Assembly: GCA_963575745.1 (NCBI GenBank)
Contig: CAUYUJ010012113.1
Span: forward strand, 859,559 to 923,558
From: Prorocentrum cordatum
Taxonomy: Eukaryota; Sar; Dinophyceae; Prorocentrales; Prorocentraceae
Reading direction: 5' to 3'
Length of the DNA stretch: 64,000 nucleotides
A program made the translations under genes and the position numbers. This document shows positions 1-10,705 of this stretch, piece by piece. The first letter of the stretch is position 1. Each line of letters begins with the position of its first letter. Under the pieces are notes generated by a model. That model was not told the DNA's origin, did no database searches, and was given only the letters and a program-made list of their open reading frames with translations.

Positions 1-665
1 GAGGCCTTCGTGGTGCGCAAGGAAGCCGTCGTGGAGCCTTTTTGAAAGCCTTTGGGGGTGTCGGGGGTCGAAGTTGGAGGTTTACTGGGCCGCTGTAGGC
101 CTCGTGGAAGCCCAAGAGGCGAATGTACTGAACCTGTATGTTTTCCGGAGGGAATGAGACGGTTGTTGCTTTTGGACGCTCTCTTGAAGCGCTTCGTGGA
201 CGCGTTTTCAAACGTCTTGGGGACCTATGGGGCCGTCTGGAGGCAATCTTGGGTGGCTGGGACCGAGTCGTCCCACGCGTGGGCCGTCTGGGCAGCCTTT
301 GGGAACCCTGTTGGCCCGTTTTGGAGCCGTCTTGGGACCGTCCTGCGGCTGTCCGGGGCCGTTGCTATGGCTTCTGGAGCCTTCGTGGATCGCCTGAGAG
401 CCGTCGTGGGGCCTTTTTAGGAGCCTCTTGGGTTGCGGAGGGTCGAGCTCGGAGGCGTCTTGGACCGTTGTGGGCCGCGTGGAAGCCCACAGGGCGAATG
501 TGCTGACAATGTACGTTTTCTATTTGGAATGGGACGATGTTTGCTTCTGGGGGGCCTTCGTGGGGCGCCTCGTCGCACTTTTTCAAGAGTCTTGGGGACT
601 GATGGGGCCATCTGGAGGCAATGTTTGGCGTTTGGGAACGATCTTTCGTCGACTCGAACATACTC
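1..665. repeat. ~375-bp imperfect tandem duplication, GC-rich
   Basis: Two diverged copies lie head to tail, about 1-290 and 376-665. Paired landmarks are gccttcgtgg at 4 and 380, the stretch ending in gaagcccaagaggcgaatgt versus gaagcccacagggcgaatgt, and the ggaggcaat box near 240 and 614. All frames here read as Trp/Gly/Leu-rich low-complexity peptide (for example around WGPLG or FWSRLG), so the open frames are best seen as a by-product of the repeat. The sequence style resembles the GCC-CAAGA-type arrays at 32.2-33.7 kb. Confidence 0.7.
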
Positions 666-1065
666 TTACGTTTGGCCAGTATTGTTCCAGATGCTCCGGA
701 CTTGCATTCTTTCGTCATCTTTGTATCGGTCAGTATGAGGAGACCACGGTCCAGGACCTAGTGCCGGATTTTCGGACGCTTCGGCTGTCGAGGAGATCGG
801 CGACCTTCCCTGGACACCACCTACACAGTTGTTTTCACCGACGCCTCCAACAGAGTGGTGGGAACCACGCGGATATGAAGATGTATCAATGCAGCAAGGG
901 AATGATCAGCAGCCTTTAGCACTCACCTGCCGCACATTGTAGTTAAGCCCGTTTCGACGCAGCCACAGTAGAATGATACCCTTGCCGATGTCATCATATG
1001 TACTGCTGTTGTGCAATTGCATGCCGTGTCTGATAGCTCTGGGAGCCGCGATCTGTAGGAGTGAT

Positions 1066-2606
1066 TCAGAGATTCTCGAGGCCAGCTGACAACTTCTCTG
1101 GTGTATTCACTTCAAAGGCATTGGGTATCGCCACGTGCATTCCATTCGTGTCGTGAACCATTCCAGCAGCAACGACCGAGCCGCGCGGCTGTCCATCCAC
1201 AATGTCCAGCATGTGATGTAAGGAAGAGCAGAGGTCATCATGCAGGTTGTCTTGCCGTTTGCCTTTTCCTTCGGTCAGCAGGTGTGTGGGTGGACAGGAC
1301 AGTGTCACAAGATATGAACGTGCCCGATGTGGTCGTATGTGTCGTAGGGGTACGATGTAAGGCATGGACAGATGCTTGACGATGGCCACGTTCTCCTTCA
1401 TGTTGCTGTCCAGCAAATCGCATGGTCCTCGGCATCCTGATTGATCATTGGATCAAGTACTCGATATAGGTCAACAAAATCTTGCAGGGGTCGAAGCTTT
1501 GCCACATCCGACAAGATCTGCACCTTGAGTTTGTTGACTTCTGCGATTCGCTGCTCGATGACTGCCTTCTGCACTGCGCGCTTCGCCATCATGCGCAGCC
1601 TCAGGTGCGTCTCGAAGGTGTATGGAGTAGATTATCGAGCTCCATCTGTCGCCGACGTAGAGTCCAAGCTGTGATCAAACAGTCCTCTTGGATAAATCCA
1701 TACTCCAAGAAGAAATTCTGACACATGGTGCATTCGAGAAGTCTATCATCGTCCTCAACTACGAGCCCTTGCTTCGCCACTTCAGCCTTGACTTCGAGGG
1801 GCGAGACCTTGATCGACCCAATGTTCCGTTCTGCAGATCTTGTGGTGGTGCGTTTGCTGGAGTCGTCCGGTCCTGCAAGCTGTCGGCGAATGCTGCACCG
1901 ATCACATGCCACCGCGAAGCCGTCCGATTTGATGCTGGTCAAACTTGATGAACTTGGGTGGTCCAAAGTGCCGAAACCAAGCTCTCAACATTTCTTGTGC
2001 AATATGGCAAGTGTCCATCTGCAGAAGCACTTCGGATGTCTTATGCCTGATAGCTTCATCCACCATGATGATGAAGGTTCTGCCAAATATACAGAACAGG
2101 TCACGCGCCAAGACATCTCCAAACCAGCCTGTAAGTTCTGCTCGATGTTTCGGTCTTGTCGCGATGGGCGCCCGAGCATTGCACTCCTCGCCGCCTGCAA
2201 TTACTTGCCCTGCAATCTCCATGCGCTTGTCGGTAACTCCAAGTCGTCTCAGGAATTTCCCCATACTGGGTAGCTGCTCATGCCGCAGTCGCTCGCGTGG
2301 ACCCTTGAGTAGTCGATCGCGTTCTGCATCCGAGTCCGATTCCTTGAACTGCTGCCGCAACTTGTTGAAGTCGAAGGCCGGTGGTGCAGTGATAAGTTTG
2401 AGCCTTGGAAGTATGCGTCTCTGTGTATATTCTTCGATTTTCGCTGGTGCTGAATGTCCCTGAGCACGAACAAGCCACTTGTGATTCCGAGTAGGATGAT
2501 GCCGCTGGGCTTGTGTACGCTCATCCAGGCGGTCCATGGCTGAGCTTTCCAATGTGTCCAAGTCCGCAATGTCCAAAGCTGGTTTTAGAAAAGTGATGGC
2601 CCCCAC
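1066..2606 (-). pseudogene. Retroelement integrase (DD35E), frameshifted
   Basis: Four overlapping frames on the minus strand together give an rve-type integrase. In the first frame (2606-1902) the first catalytic Asp is in RDLF (codon at 2102-2100) and the second is in KFIKFDQ (1940-1938), with 53 residues between. The next frame (1966-1601) supplies the catalytic Glu in SAERN (1831-1829). The 106 bases between the second Asp and the Glu equal 35 codons plus one base, which is DD35E with one extra base. Frames 1592-1398 (RMMAKRAVQKAVIEQRIAE) and 1416-1066 (PYIVPLRHIRPH, then DIVDGQPRGS) look like the C-terminal part. The zinc-binding CxxC upstream appears as GEEC, so one Cys is lost. Weak coding similarity continues to about 900. 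The enzyme would have joined element cDNA to the genome; this copy cannot be made as one protein. Confidence 0.75.
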
Positions 2607-2699
2607 CCCCCTCTCCCCGGGCCCCGACTGCCATTACGTCGCATCCGAATAACAAGGGTTTTATCCGGCCCCCATTGGAAATTCCCGGGATGCCGATCA
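2607..2699. other. Junction between integrase relic and satellite
   Basis: Unique-looking sequence with two C-runs that separates the last integrase-like codons from the first ~170-bp satellite unit. No target-site duplication could be identified against the other side of the interruption near 9.75 kb. Confidence 0.4.
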
Positions 2700-4060
2700 A
2701 TGCCGCTTGTATATGCTGCGGTACCAGGAAGAATGCCGATGGAGATGTTCCCGTCTTCCGATCAGAGGATGATTTTTTGACATTTGGGTTTTCGCGATTG
2801 GGTTGAGGAATTCAACATCGCCCCCGTGGCATGGGAACGACCAACGGCATGCCGCCGCCGCGCGCGCGCGCTGGCGGTTGGCATTTGTGCATTCAGTGTC
2901 GCATATCCTCATGGGGGGTGTCCCCGTCTTCCGATCAGAGAATGAATTTTCACAGTGGGTGTTCGCCATTGGATTTTGGAGTTCAGCCTCGCTCCCGCTG
3001 CATGAACGCATCAGCGGCATGCCGCCGCCGCGCGCGCGCGAGATTGGCATCTGCGCATCCAGTGTCGCATGTCCACGCGAGGACGTTCCCATCTTCCGAT
3101 CAGAGAATGATGTGTGCATTAGGTTTTCGCCATTGGGTTTTGAGGTTCAACATGGCCCCCGTTCTTAAAACCAAAACTATCAGCGGCATGCCGCCGCCGT
3201 GCGCGCGTTGGCGATTGGCATTTTTGCATTCAGCGTCGTATGCCAACAAGGGGATGCCCTCGTCTTCCGATCGGAGTATGAATTTTTACATCGGGCATTA
3301 GCCATTGGGTTTTGGAGTTGAACAGCGCTCCCGTTGCATCAATTCTATCAGCGGCATGCCGCCGCCGCGCGCGCGATTGGCATTTGCGCATCCAGTGTCC
3401 GTATCCACGCCAGGATGTTCCCGTCTTCCGATCAGAGAATGAGTTTTTACATTGGCTTTTCGCCATTGGGTTTTGGAGTGCAATATCGCTCCCGTCGTAG
3501 CAAATCTGCCGCGCGCGCGTTCGCTGGTGATTGCATTCTTGCATTCAGCGTCGCATATCCACATGGGGATGACCCCGTTTTCCGATCAGATAATGAATTG
3601 TTACCATGGGTTTTCGCCATTGGGTTTTGGAGATCAAATTTTGTCGCGTTGTATAAAGATCGATCAGTGGCATGCCGCCGCCGCGCGCGCGCGAAATTTC
3701 GCCCCGTTGTATGGCAACTATCAGCGGCATGGCGCCGGCGCGCGCGCGTGCGCGCGCGTTGGCGCTCGGCAGTTTTGCATTCAGCGTCGCATATCCACAC
3801 GCGGGATGTTCCCGTTTTCCGATCAGAGAATGCATTTTTACATTGGGTGTTCGCCATTGGATTTTTGAGTCCAACTTCGCTTCCGTTGCGTAAAACTCAT
3901 CAGCGGCATGTCGCCGCCGCGCGCGCGCGCGCGCGCGCGCGTTGGTGATTGGCATTTGTGCATTCAGCGTCGCGCGTCCACGCGGGGATGCATCCGTCTT
4001 CTGATCAGAGAATACATTTTTACATTGGGTTTCCGCCATCGGGTTTTGGAGTTCAGTATG
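2700..4060 (+). repeat. ~170-bp satellite, block 1
   Basis: Units recur with landmarks atcagcggcatgccgccgcc followed by a run of cg, then ttggcgattggcatttgtgc, tcttccgatcagagaatga and cgccattgggttttgg. The GCATGCCGCCGCCG landmark falls near 2847, 3017, 3187, 3353, 3670 and 3906, giving a period near 170 bp with some short units (3670 to 3726). The many open frames in this block are the repeat read in different phases. Confidence 0.92.
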
Positions 4061-4061
4061 G

Positions 4062-4105
4062 CTCCCAGTATATGTATATACATTATATATATATATATAT
4101 ATATA

Positions 4106-4142
<37 letters not shown>

Positions 4143-4185
4143 TATACGTGTATACATACATATATATATATATACATTCATTTGC
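4062..4185. repeat. (TA)n microsatellite
   Basis: Almost pure alternating TA with a few interruptions, directly after the satellite block. A shorter TA tract at 6224-6257 sits at the start of the next satellite block, so TA tracts flank the 4.19-6.22 kb insert on both sides. Confidence 0.95.
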
Positions 4186-4447
4186 ACCGATTTTGTTGAC
4201 AACAAAGTGTTTGCATGCACCGCAGAGCCCGGCGATAACAAAAAAAAGTTACACTCCGTTGGGTTTCTTCTCCTTCATGGGAGCGCGGGGCCCGGGGGCC
4301 TCCGCGCCTGGCCCGACAGTGGGCAGGTGGAGATCGCCTGGCGCGGGGGCGCCGAGCCTCTGAAGGCTCGCCGCCCCTCAACACATCAGTGCCCGCTGAC
4401 CTCGAGCTCAGTGGCGATTCGAACCAAGCCTGCGAAGCAACATTCTG

Positions 4448-4950
4448 AAACTGTCGGCTGAATTCTGGGGAGTTTGACTCTCCCGTGAGATGCTACTCGT
4501 CGTATCTTCTGACACTCTGTTCTGTCGAGCTGCATCCGACAGCGGCTGCTCGGTCGAGGAGTTTCCAGACGGGCCAGCTCCCCAAGGCGCGGGGCCCGAG
4601 GGTTCGTGGTCGTCGGCGGCGGTATCAACGGGCACTGCCCCGACGCCAATCCCCCAGGGCCCCTGGCAGCCCCTGGAGGTGGTCGCTGAACTATTTGGGA
4701 TCCACTCTGCCTTACAGAAGGGCGCGGCGGAGCTGGCTGCCTTGCCGGCGAATTAGGCGAACTGGATGCGAGAGATCTCTCCGCCCAAGCATCTACAGCA
4801 GGCTCAGAAGTTCAAATAGCTGCTGAAGAAGTCCCATCCAGTGGACGTCTATCTCCAGCAGGCTCACGAACTGAAATAACTGCCTGAGAAATCCCACCCA
4901 TAGAAGTTCCATCCACAGCAGGCTCAGGAACTGAAATAGCTGCTTGAGAT
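4448..4950 (+). pseudogene. Possible coding relic with three ~21-residue repeats
   Basis: The plus strand reads plausibly as protein from 4490 (Ala/Pro/Gly-rich, then ALQKGAAELAAL) to a stop at 4756. In another frame it continues through three ~64-bp direct repeats at 4791-4950 whose shared core reads TAGSxTEIAA, each repeat ending near or at a stop. The product is not recognised. Fold-back or satellite origin is the alternative. Confidence 0.25.
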
Positions 4951-4982
4951 AGAGATTGTTTTTTTTTTTATCCTCTGGGGGG

Positions 4983-5197
4983 TAACGCTCGTTACCCGGG
5001 CCTCTCCCCCCCCCCCCCCCCCGTAACGGTAACGCTCGTGCGCGGGGGGGGTCTCGGTCTTCCCCTCCAACATGCTGGTGCCCGAAGGCATGCGCACTGT
5101 GGTGTGGTGGTCGCAGGCGCACTGTGGGCGCTCGCAGGCCATTGCGGCGCTCGCATGCGCGATGCTGGTGCTTGCGGGCTTTGCGCTTGTACTCGAA

Positions 5198-5255
<58 letters not shown>

Positions 5256-5573
5256 CGGCGCCCGAAAACGGCCTCCGGAGGCCGAAACAGGCGGCAAACG
5301 TCGTCGTCGTCGTCGTCGACCTCGTCGCTCGTCGCTCGTCGATCATCGTCGTCGCGCGCGCGGGCGCGGGCGTGGTGCCGGGACCACGCGGCGGGCTTTG
5401 CGCTTGTACTCGAATCGCAAGCCACTGTGGTGCTCTCAGGCAGAGAGTGCTGCTCGCGCGCATACTATGGCGATCGCAGAGCGCCCCTGCTTCGCCATAC
5501 CCCGCCCAGCCCAAGCGTTACCGTTACCCGGGGGGCACGACCCCCCCCCCCCCCGGGTAACGAGCGTTACCGG
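4983..5573. repeat. Inverted-repeat-bounded block with (GTC)n core
   Basis: The left end carries gtaacgctcgttacccgggc (4983-5003), then gtaacggtaacgctcg (about 5023). The right end carries the complements in reverse order: gcgttaccgttacccggg (about 5515) and cccgggtaacgagcgttac (about 5553-5571). Inside are a pure (GTC)n run (about 5196-5254) and a direct repeat of gctttgcgcttgtactcgaa (5178 and 5394). The layout fits a fold-back or MITE-like unit. Long Ser, Asp and Arg runs in the open frames come from the trinucleotide. Confidence 0.75.
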
Positions 5574-5642
5574 CCGGAATAAAAAAATGATCTCATATCC
5601 CATCCATTACAGGCTCAGAAGAAGCTGCAGTTATCAATCTTC

Positions 5643-6205
5643 TCATTGCCTTTTCCTGCAGATCTGATAAGCCAGGCCCCGCGCTGGCGCTTTCCCTGGC
5701 AGCCTCGTGGCCCCCGCGTGACGGAGCGCCTGCGCCGGCAGCCTGTCGACCTGTATCCAAACTTTGTTTGCGGCCGTGTCGAGCTCCAGCGGGTGGTACT
5801 TTACGCTTTGAAGGTCGAGGTCCTCTTCTTGCGTCTTTGCGAGCGGCCAGTGCCCTCGCACGTTGAAGACTATGCGATGGAGCGGCTGCTGGCGTGCCTT
5901 CTTGAAGTGCTCGCTGGCCCTGCAGCTGCGCACCCACACCTCCAAGTCGTCGGGCTCGCCTCCCCCCGCGAACTCTCTGGGCCTGACCGTTGCCTTGAAT
6001 ATCATCTGCACCTCGTTGTCTTTTCCTGCTGTGTCCGTCTTGCTGAGAGAGTCCAGCATGGCCATGAAGGCGTGCAAGTGTGGCGATCCGAAAGTGTGCT
6101 GCGCGCCTGCTGCCTTGACCGAGTTGTCGCACCTCTGTCCCGCAGCGCTCGTCGCCATGATGAGAGGGTGGCCCGACGGGCACTTGAAGTGCGAGACCCC
6201 TGCCC
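5643..6205 (-). pseudogene. Coding-looking relic, unknown protein, degenerate CxxxHxL...C motif
   Basis: One minus-strand frame of about 187 residues has a balanced, globular-type composition quite unlike the low-complexity frames around it. Near its start it reads CPSGHPL, then about 12 residues on CDNS; this resembles a C-x3-H-x-L...C-x2-C zinc-binding finger of the DC1 or PHD-like kind with the last Cys changed to Ser (weak inference). Further on are DDLEVWVRSCRASEHFKKA and LHRIVFNVRGHWPL. There is no convincing start codon: the upstream ATG lies in the TA tract. It may be an exon or captured gene fragment inside the satellite; no function is assigned. Confidence 0.4.
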
Positions 6206-6223
6206 CCTGCCCCTTCATCCGTG

Positions 6224-7860
6224 CATATATATATATATATATGCACATACATATATACGAAAGAGAAAAAATCAACTATCAGCGGCATGCAACGCGCGCG
6301 CGTTGGCGATTGGCACGCGCGCATTCAGTGTCGCATATCCACGTGGGGACGCCCCCGTCTTCCGAGCAGAGAATGTTTTTCTTTTCGTTGGGTTTCCGCC
6401 ATTTTTGTATTGGAGTTCAACAGCGCCCCTGCTGTATCAAATCTATCAGCGGCACGCCGCCGCCGCGCGCGCGTTGGCGAGTGGTACTTTTGCATTCAGT
6501 GTCACATATCCACATTGGGATGTCCCCGTCTTCCGGTCAGAGAATGGATTTTCACATTGGGTTTCCGCCATTTTGTTTTGGAGTGCAACATCGCCCCCGT
6601 TGTATCAAATCTATCAGCGGCGCGCCGCCGCCGCGCGCGCTCGCTAGCGATTGGCAATTTTGCTTGCAGTGTCGCATATCCACGTGGGGATGTTCCTGTC
6701 TTCCGATCAGAGAATGAATGTTTACATTGGGTTTTCGCCATTGGGTTTTGGCGATCACATGTCGCCCCGATGTATACCATTTATCAGCGGCATGCCGCCG
6801 CCGCGCGCGCGCCAAATTTCGCCCCATTGCATCAAATCTATCAAGGGCATGCCGCCGCGCGCGCGCGTGCGCGCGCGTTGGCGCTCGGCAGTTTCGCATT
6901 CAGCGTCGCATATCCACGCGGGGATGTCCCCGTCTTCCGATCGGAGAATGCATTTTCACATTGGGTATTCGCCAGTGGATTTTGGAGTTCAACCTCGCTC
7001 CCGTCTTAGATACCCGATCAGCGGCATGCCGCCGCCGCGCGCGCGTTGGCGATTGGCATTTGTGCATTCAGCGTCGCATATCCACACGGGGATGCTCCCG
7101 TCTTCCGATCAGAGAATGAATTTCTACATTGGGTTTCCGCCATTGGGGCTTGGAGTGCAACGTCGCTCCCGTTGTGTAGAAATCAATCAGCGGCATGCCG
7201 CCGCCGCGCGCGCGCGCGTTGGCGATTGGCATTTGTGGATTCAGCGTCGCATAGCCACATGGGGATGTCCCCGTCTTCCGATCAGAGAACGATTTTTTGA
7301 CAGTCGTTTTTTTGCAATTGGGTTTTGGATTTCAACATCGCCCCCGGTGTATAAAATCTATCAGCGACACGCCGCCGCCTCGCGCGCGCTGGCGACTGGC
7401 ATGTTTGCATTCAGCGCCGTCTATCGGCATTGGGATTTTCCCGTCTTCCGATCAGAGATATAATTTGTACATTGGGTTTTCGCAATTGGGTTTTGGAGTG
7501 CAAAATCGCTCCCGTTGTATCAAATCTATCGGCGGCATGCCGCCGCCGCGCTCGCGTTGGCGATTGGAATTTGTGCATTCAGCGTTGCGTGTCCACATGG
7601 GGATGTCCCCGTCTTCCGATCAGATAATGATTTTGTACATCGGGTTTCCGCCATTGGTTTTTGGAGATCAACTTTCGCCCCATTGTTTAACATTTATCAG
7701 CGGCATGCCGCCGCCGCGCGCGCGCGAGACTTCGTCCCGTTGTATCAAATCTAGCAGCGGCATGCCGCCGCCGCCGCGCACGCGCTGGCGCTAGGCATTT
7801 TTGCATTCAGTGTCGTACATCCACATTGGGGTGCTCCCGTCTGCCAATCAGAGAATTTTT
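6224..7860 (+). repeat. ~170-bp satellite, block 2
   Basis: This is the same unit as at 2.7-4.06 kb, after a short TA tract (6224-6257). Landmarks fall near 6286, 6450, 6616, 6786, 6850, 7024, 7194, 7368, 7536, 7704 and 7760. The pattern of long (~170 bp) and short (~56-64 bp) spacings repeats the one in block 1, which suggests the two blocks once were one array or share a higher-order unit. Confidence 0.92.
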
Positions 7861-7904
7861 TCCCAACCATCCTGTGGTGTTGGGTCCTCGTTTTGAAGAG
7901 ACGG

Positions 7905-8060
7905 TGCCCGCGTCCTCTCCTCTCCTCCTCTTCCCCCTCCTCCTCCTCCTCTCATCATCAGCATCATCATCATCGTCATCGTCACCGTCATCATCAGCAT
8001 CATAACCACCATCGTTCTTATCACCATCGTCGTCATTATCATCGCCGTCTCCATCATGGC
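7905..8060. repeat. CTC/CAT-rich trinucleotide tract
   Basis: Tract of ctcctc and then catcat and catcgt triplets separating the ~170-bp satellite from the 89-bp satellite. It gives His-, Ser- and Asp-rich open frames with no gene character. Confidence 0.85.
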
Positions 8061-9300
8061 CACACGTTTCGTGGACCCATAGTGAGCTCCACCGAAGGCC
8101 CCAGTGGCAAGGTCCGCATGCGGTTCCACCTCCATTTCGGCGCACCCCTCACACGTTCCGTGGCCCCATAGGGAGCTCCACCGAAGGCCCAAGTGTCAGG
8201 GTCCGCATGCGGTTCCACCTCCATTTCGGCGCACCCCTCACACGTTTCGTGGCCCCATAGGGAGCTCCACCGAAGGCCCAAGTGTCAGGGTCCGCATGCG
8301 GTTCCACCTCCATTTCGGCGCACCCCTCACACGTTTCGTGGCCCCATAGGGAGCTCCACCGAAGGCCCAAGTGTCAGGGTCCGCATGCGGTTCCACCTCC
8401 ATTTCGGCGCACCCCTCACACGTTTCGTGGCCCCATAGGGAGCTCCACCGAAGGCCCAAGTGTCAGGGTCCGCATGCGGTTCCACCTCCATTTCGGCTTT
8501 CGTGGCCCCATAGGGCTTGTCAGGGTCCACATGCGGTTCCACCTCCATTTCGGCGCACCCCTCACACGTTTCGTGGCCCCATAGGGAGCTCCACCGAAGG
8601 CCCAAGTGTCAGGGTCCGCATGCGGTTCCACCTCCATTTCGGCGCACCCCTCACACGTTTCGTGGCCCCATAGGGAGCTCCACCGAAGGCCCAAGTGTCA
8701 GGGTCCGCATGCGGTTCCACCTCCATTTCGGCGCACCCCTCACACGCTTCGTGGCCCCATAGGGAGCTCCACCGAGGCCCCAGTGGCAGGGTCCGCATGC
8801 AGTTCCACCTCCATTTCGGCGCACCCCTCACACGTTTCGTGGCCCCATAGGGAGCTCCACCGAAGGCCCAAGTGGCAGGGTCCGCATGCAGTTCCACTTC
8901 CATTTCGGCGCACCCCTCACACGTTTCGTGGCGTCATAGGGAGCCCCGCCTAAGGCCCAAGTGGCACGGTCCGCATGCAGTTCCACCTCCATTTCGGCAC
9001 ACCCCTCACACGTTTCGTGGCCCCATAGAGAGCTCCGCCTAAGGCCCAAGTGGCAGGGTCCGCATGCAGTTCCACCTCCATTTCGGCGCACCCCTCACAC
9101 GTTTCGCGGCCCCATAGGGAGCTCCACCGAGGGCGCCAATGGCAGGGTCCGCATGCAGTTCCACCTCCATTTCGGCGCACCCCTCACACGTTTCGCGGCC
9201 CCACAGGGTGCTCCACCGAAGGCCCCAGTTGCAGGGTCCGCATGCAGTTCCACCTCCATTTGGCGCACCTCTCACACGCTTCGTGGCCCCATCGGGTGTT
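8060..9300 (+). repeat. 89-bp satellite, about 13 units
   Basis: Near-identical units share ccacctccatttcggcgcac, cccctcacacg and ccccatagggagctccaccg. The cacccctcaca landmark falls near 8142, 8231, 8320, 8409, 8556, 8645, 8734, 8820, 8909, 8998, 9087, 9176 and 9262. The unit near 8490-8525 has an internal deletion. Because 89 is not a multiple of three, each pass shifts frame, so equal peptides restart every 89 bp in overlapping frames. Later units (after about 8770) are more diverged than the central ones. Confidence 0.95.
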
Positions 9301-9359
9301 CCACCAACGACGATACTTACAACGGCGGCATTCGGAATTGCGTATGGTTGGGCCCTTCG

Positions 9360-9775
9360 CCAGGATAATTTTTACATTGGATTTTCGCCATGGGGTTTTG
9401 GAGTTCAACATCGCCCCCGTTGTATATCATCTATCAGCGGCGTGCCGTATTTGCGTATCCAGTGCCGCTTCGCAACCCCGGCAGGGTGCGCGGTGCGCAG
9501 GGAGTGGTCCCTGAGCGCAGTCTCTATCCACGCTGGGGACGCAGGGCGCGGCAGGCGTGGCCTGGCCTGACGCCAAGAGGGGGTGCGCAGGAATCTGCCC
9601 TTACACGCAGGGCGCCAAGGCGGTCGTCGGGGCGTCTCTAGCGATCCAGTTTGCCCGCCTCCCTTTTGTTTCTATAGGAGCACAACAGCGCTGTGTTTTT
9701 TTGTTTTAAAAAAAATGGGAAAAAACGGTCGCCCCCACTTTTTTATATCAAAACCGATAAGCCGCTTGAGTGCAT
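9360..9775 (+). repeat. Last ~170-bp satellite unit and junction
   Basis: A unit remnant at 9366-9450 has the tttacattgg, ccatggggttttggagttca and atcagcggcgtgccg landmarks. The rest (9450-9775) is GC-rich then A/T-rich junction sequence with a weaker echo of the unit (aacagcgctg near 9685). No gene is visible. Confidence 0.7.
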
Positions 9776-10700
9776 GACCGATGAACGTAATGGGACAAGA
9801 GGCTGTTGTCGATTGATGCCGTAGCCGATGTATGCAAACTGTTAGGCCTGAAGGTGGTATGTAAGGAATCCACTTCTGTCAGCGGCCTGAGGATCTCCAT
9901 GGGCATCAATGGCGCCCCGTCGGAGTCGCTGCCGAGGCTGAACTCCTGTCTCGTAGTAGGTTCCGTAAGTCTGCTTGTGGCGTAAGTTTGTTTGCGAGTT
10001 GTCCTGCAATGTCTGCCAGAAGCCTCGCCTGCCAAATCGGGTCCAAGTTTTTGAGCTGCTCGTGTATGTTGAGTGTGAAATCATCCACTTTGACACGCTT
10101 GAGTCCGTCGTAGGACTTCCTCATATTCACAATCTTGTCGGCCGGTCGCTGCAGCGGTTGAACTTGTCGGGTCGTAACTTGCCTGTATAACCTTTCTGGT
10201 TTTGTTGTCTGCGAATTTGTCGGTGGTAGTCGTCTATGTTGGTCAACATGTTTTAATGGTCGTGGATCGGGTGCTGGATTCGGTGGTGTTGTTGAGGCGG
10301 TCGTTGAGTTCTGGAAGAATGTGTGAAGGTGTTGCTGGAGCTGCTTCCGCCTGCTGCTGCAGGCTTTCCTGTAGCTTTTGACACTGGTGTTGCCTTTGGT
10401 CTCTTTATTGGTGCCTTCGGTGCCGATGGGGCCTGTTTGCATGCTCCTGGAATTTAGCTATGTTCTCGACCTCCTCCGTGCTTGCGTTTCGGGCATGACC
10501 ATCGATTCTCCGAAACTTGCCCTCTTGACGTGGCTGCCATCTCCATCTTCCCACAAATGGCCGCCTGCCTGCGTGAGTCAGGTACATGGGCAACCTCCGC
10601 GCCAGGAAGTGTCGCCTTCTCCATTTTCCCACTCATGGCCGACGGCCTGCGTGAGTCGGGTGCATAGGCGCCGATGTCAGAGGCATCGTTCCAGTGTGTC
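9776..10700 (-). pseudogene. Retroelement linker after dUTPase
   Basis: Minus-strand frames 10632-10405, 10442-9906 and 10035-9748 pass the coding character along. They read Gln/Arg/Pro-rich, then KIVNMRKSYDGLKRVKVDDF and LDPIWQARLLADIAGQL, then acidic EFSLGSDSDG. Within 10454-10700 there is an internal repeat, APDSRRPSAMSGKMEKA versus VPDSRRQAAICGKMEMA. No catalytic domain is recognised. The position, between the dUTPase and the interruption that precedes integrase, suggests a linker of the polyprotein. Confidence 0.45.
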
Positions 10701-10705
10701 GCACT

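Noticed and set aside
4062-4185. TA tract as promoter or origin
   Set aside because: Pure microsatellite without a neighbouring gene; no further support.
8060-9300. CRISPR array
   Set aside because: The whole 89-bp unit is repeated; there are no variable spacers between short repeats and no cas-like gene.
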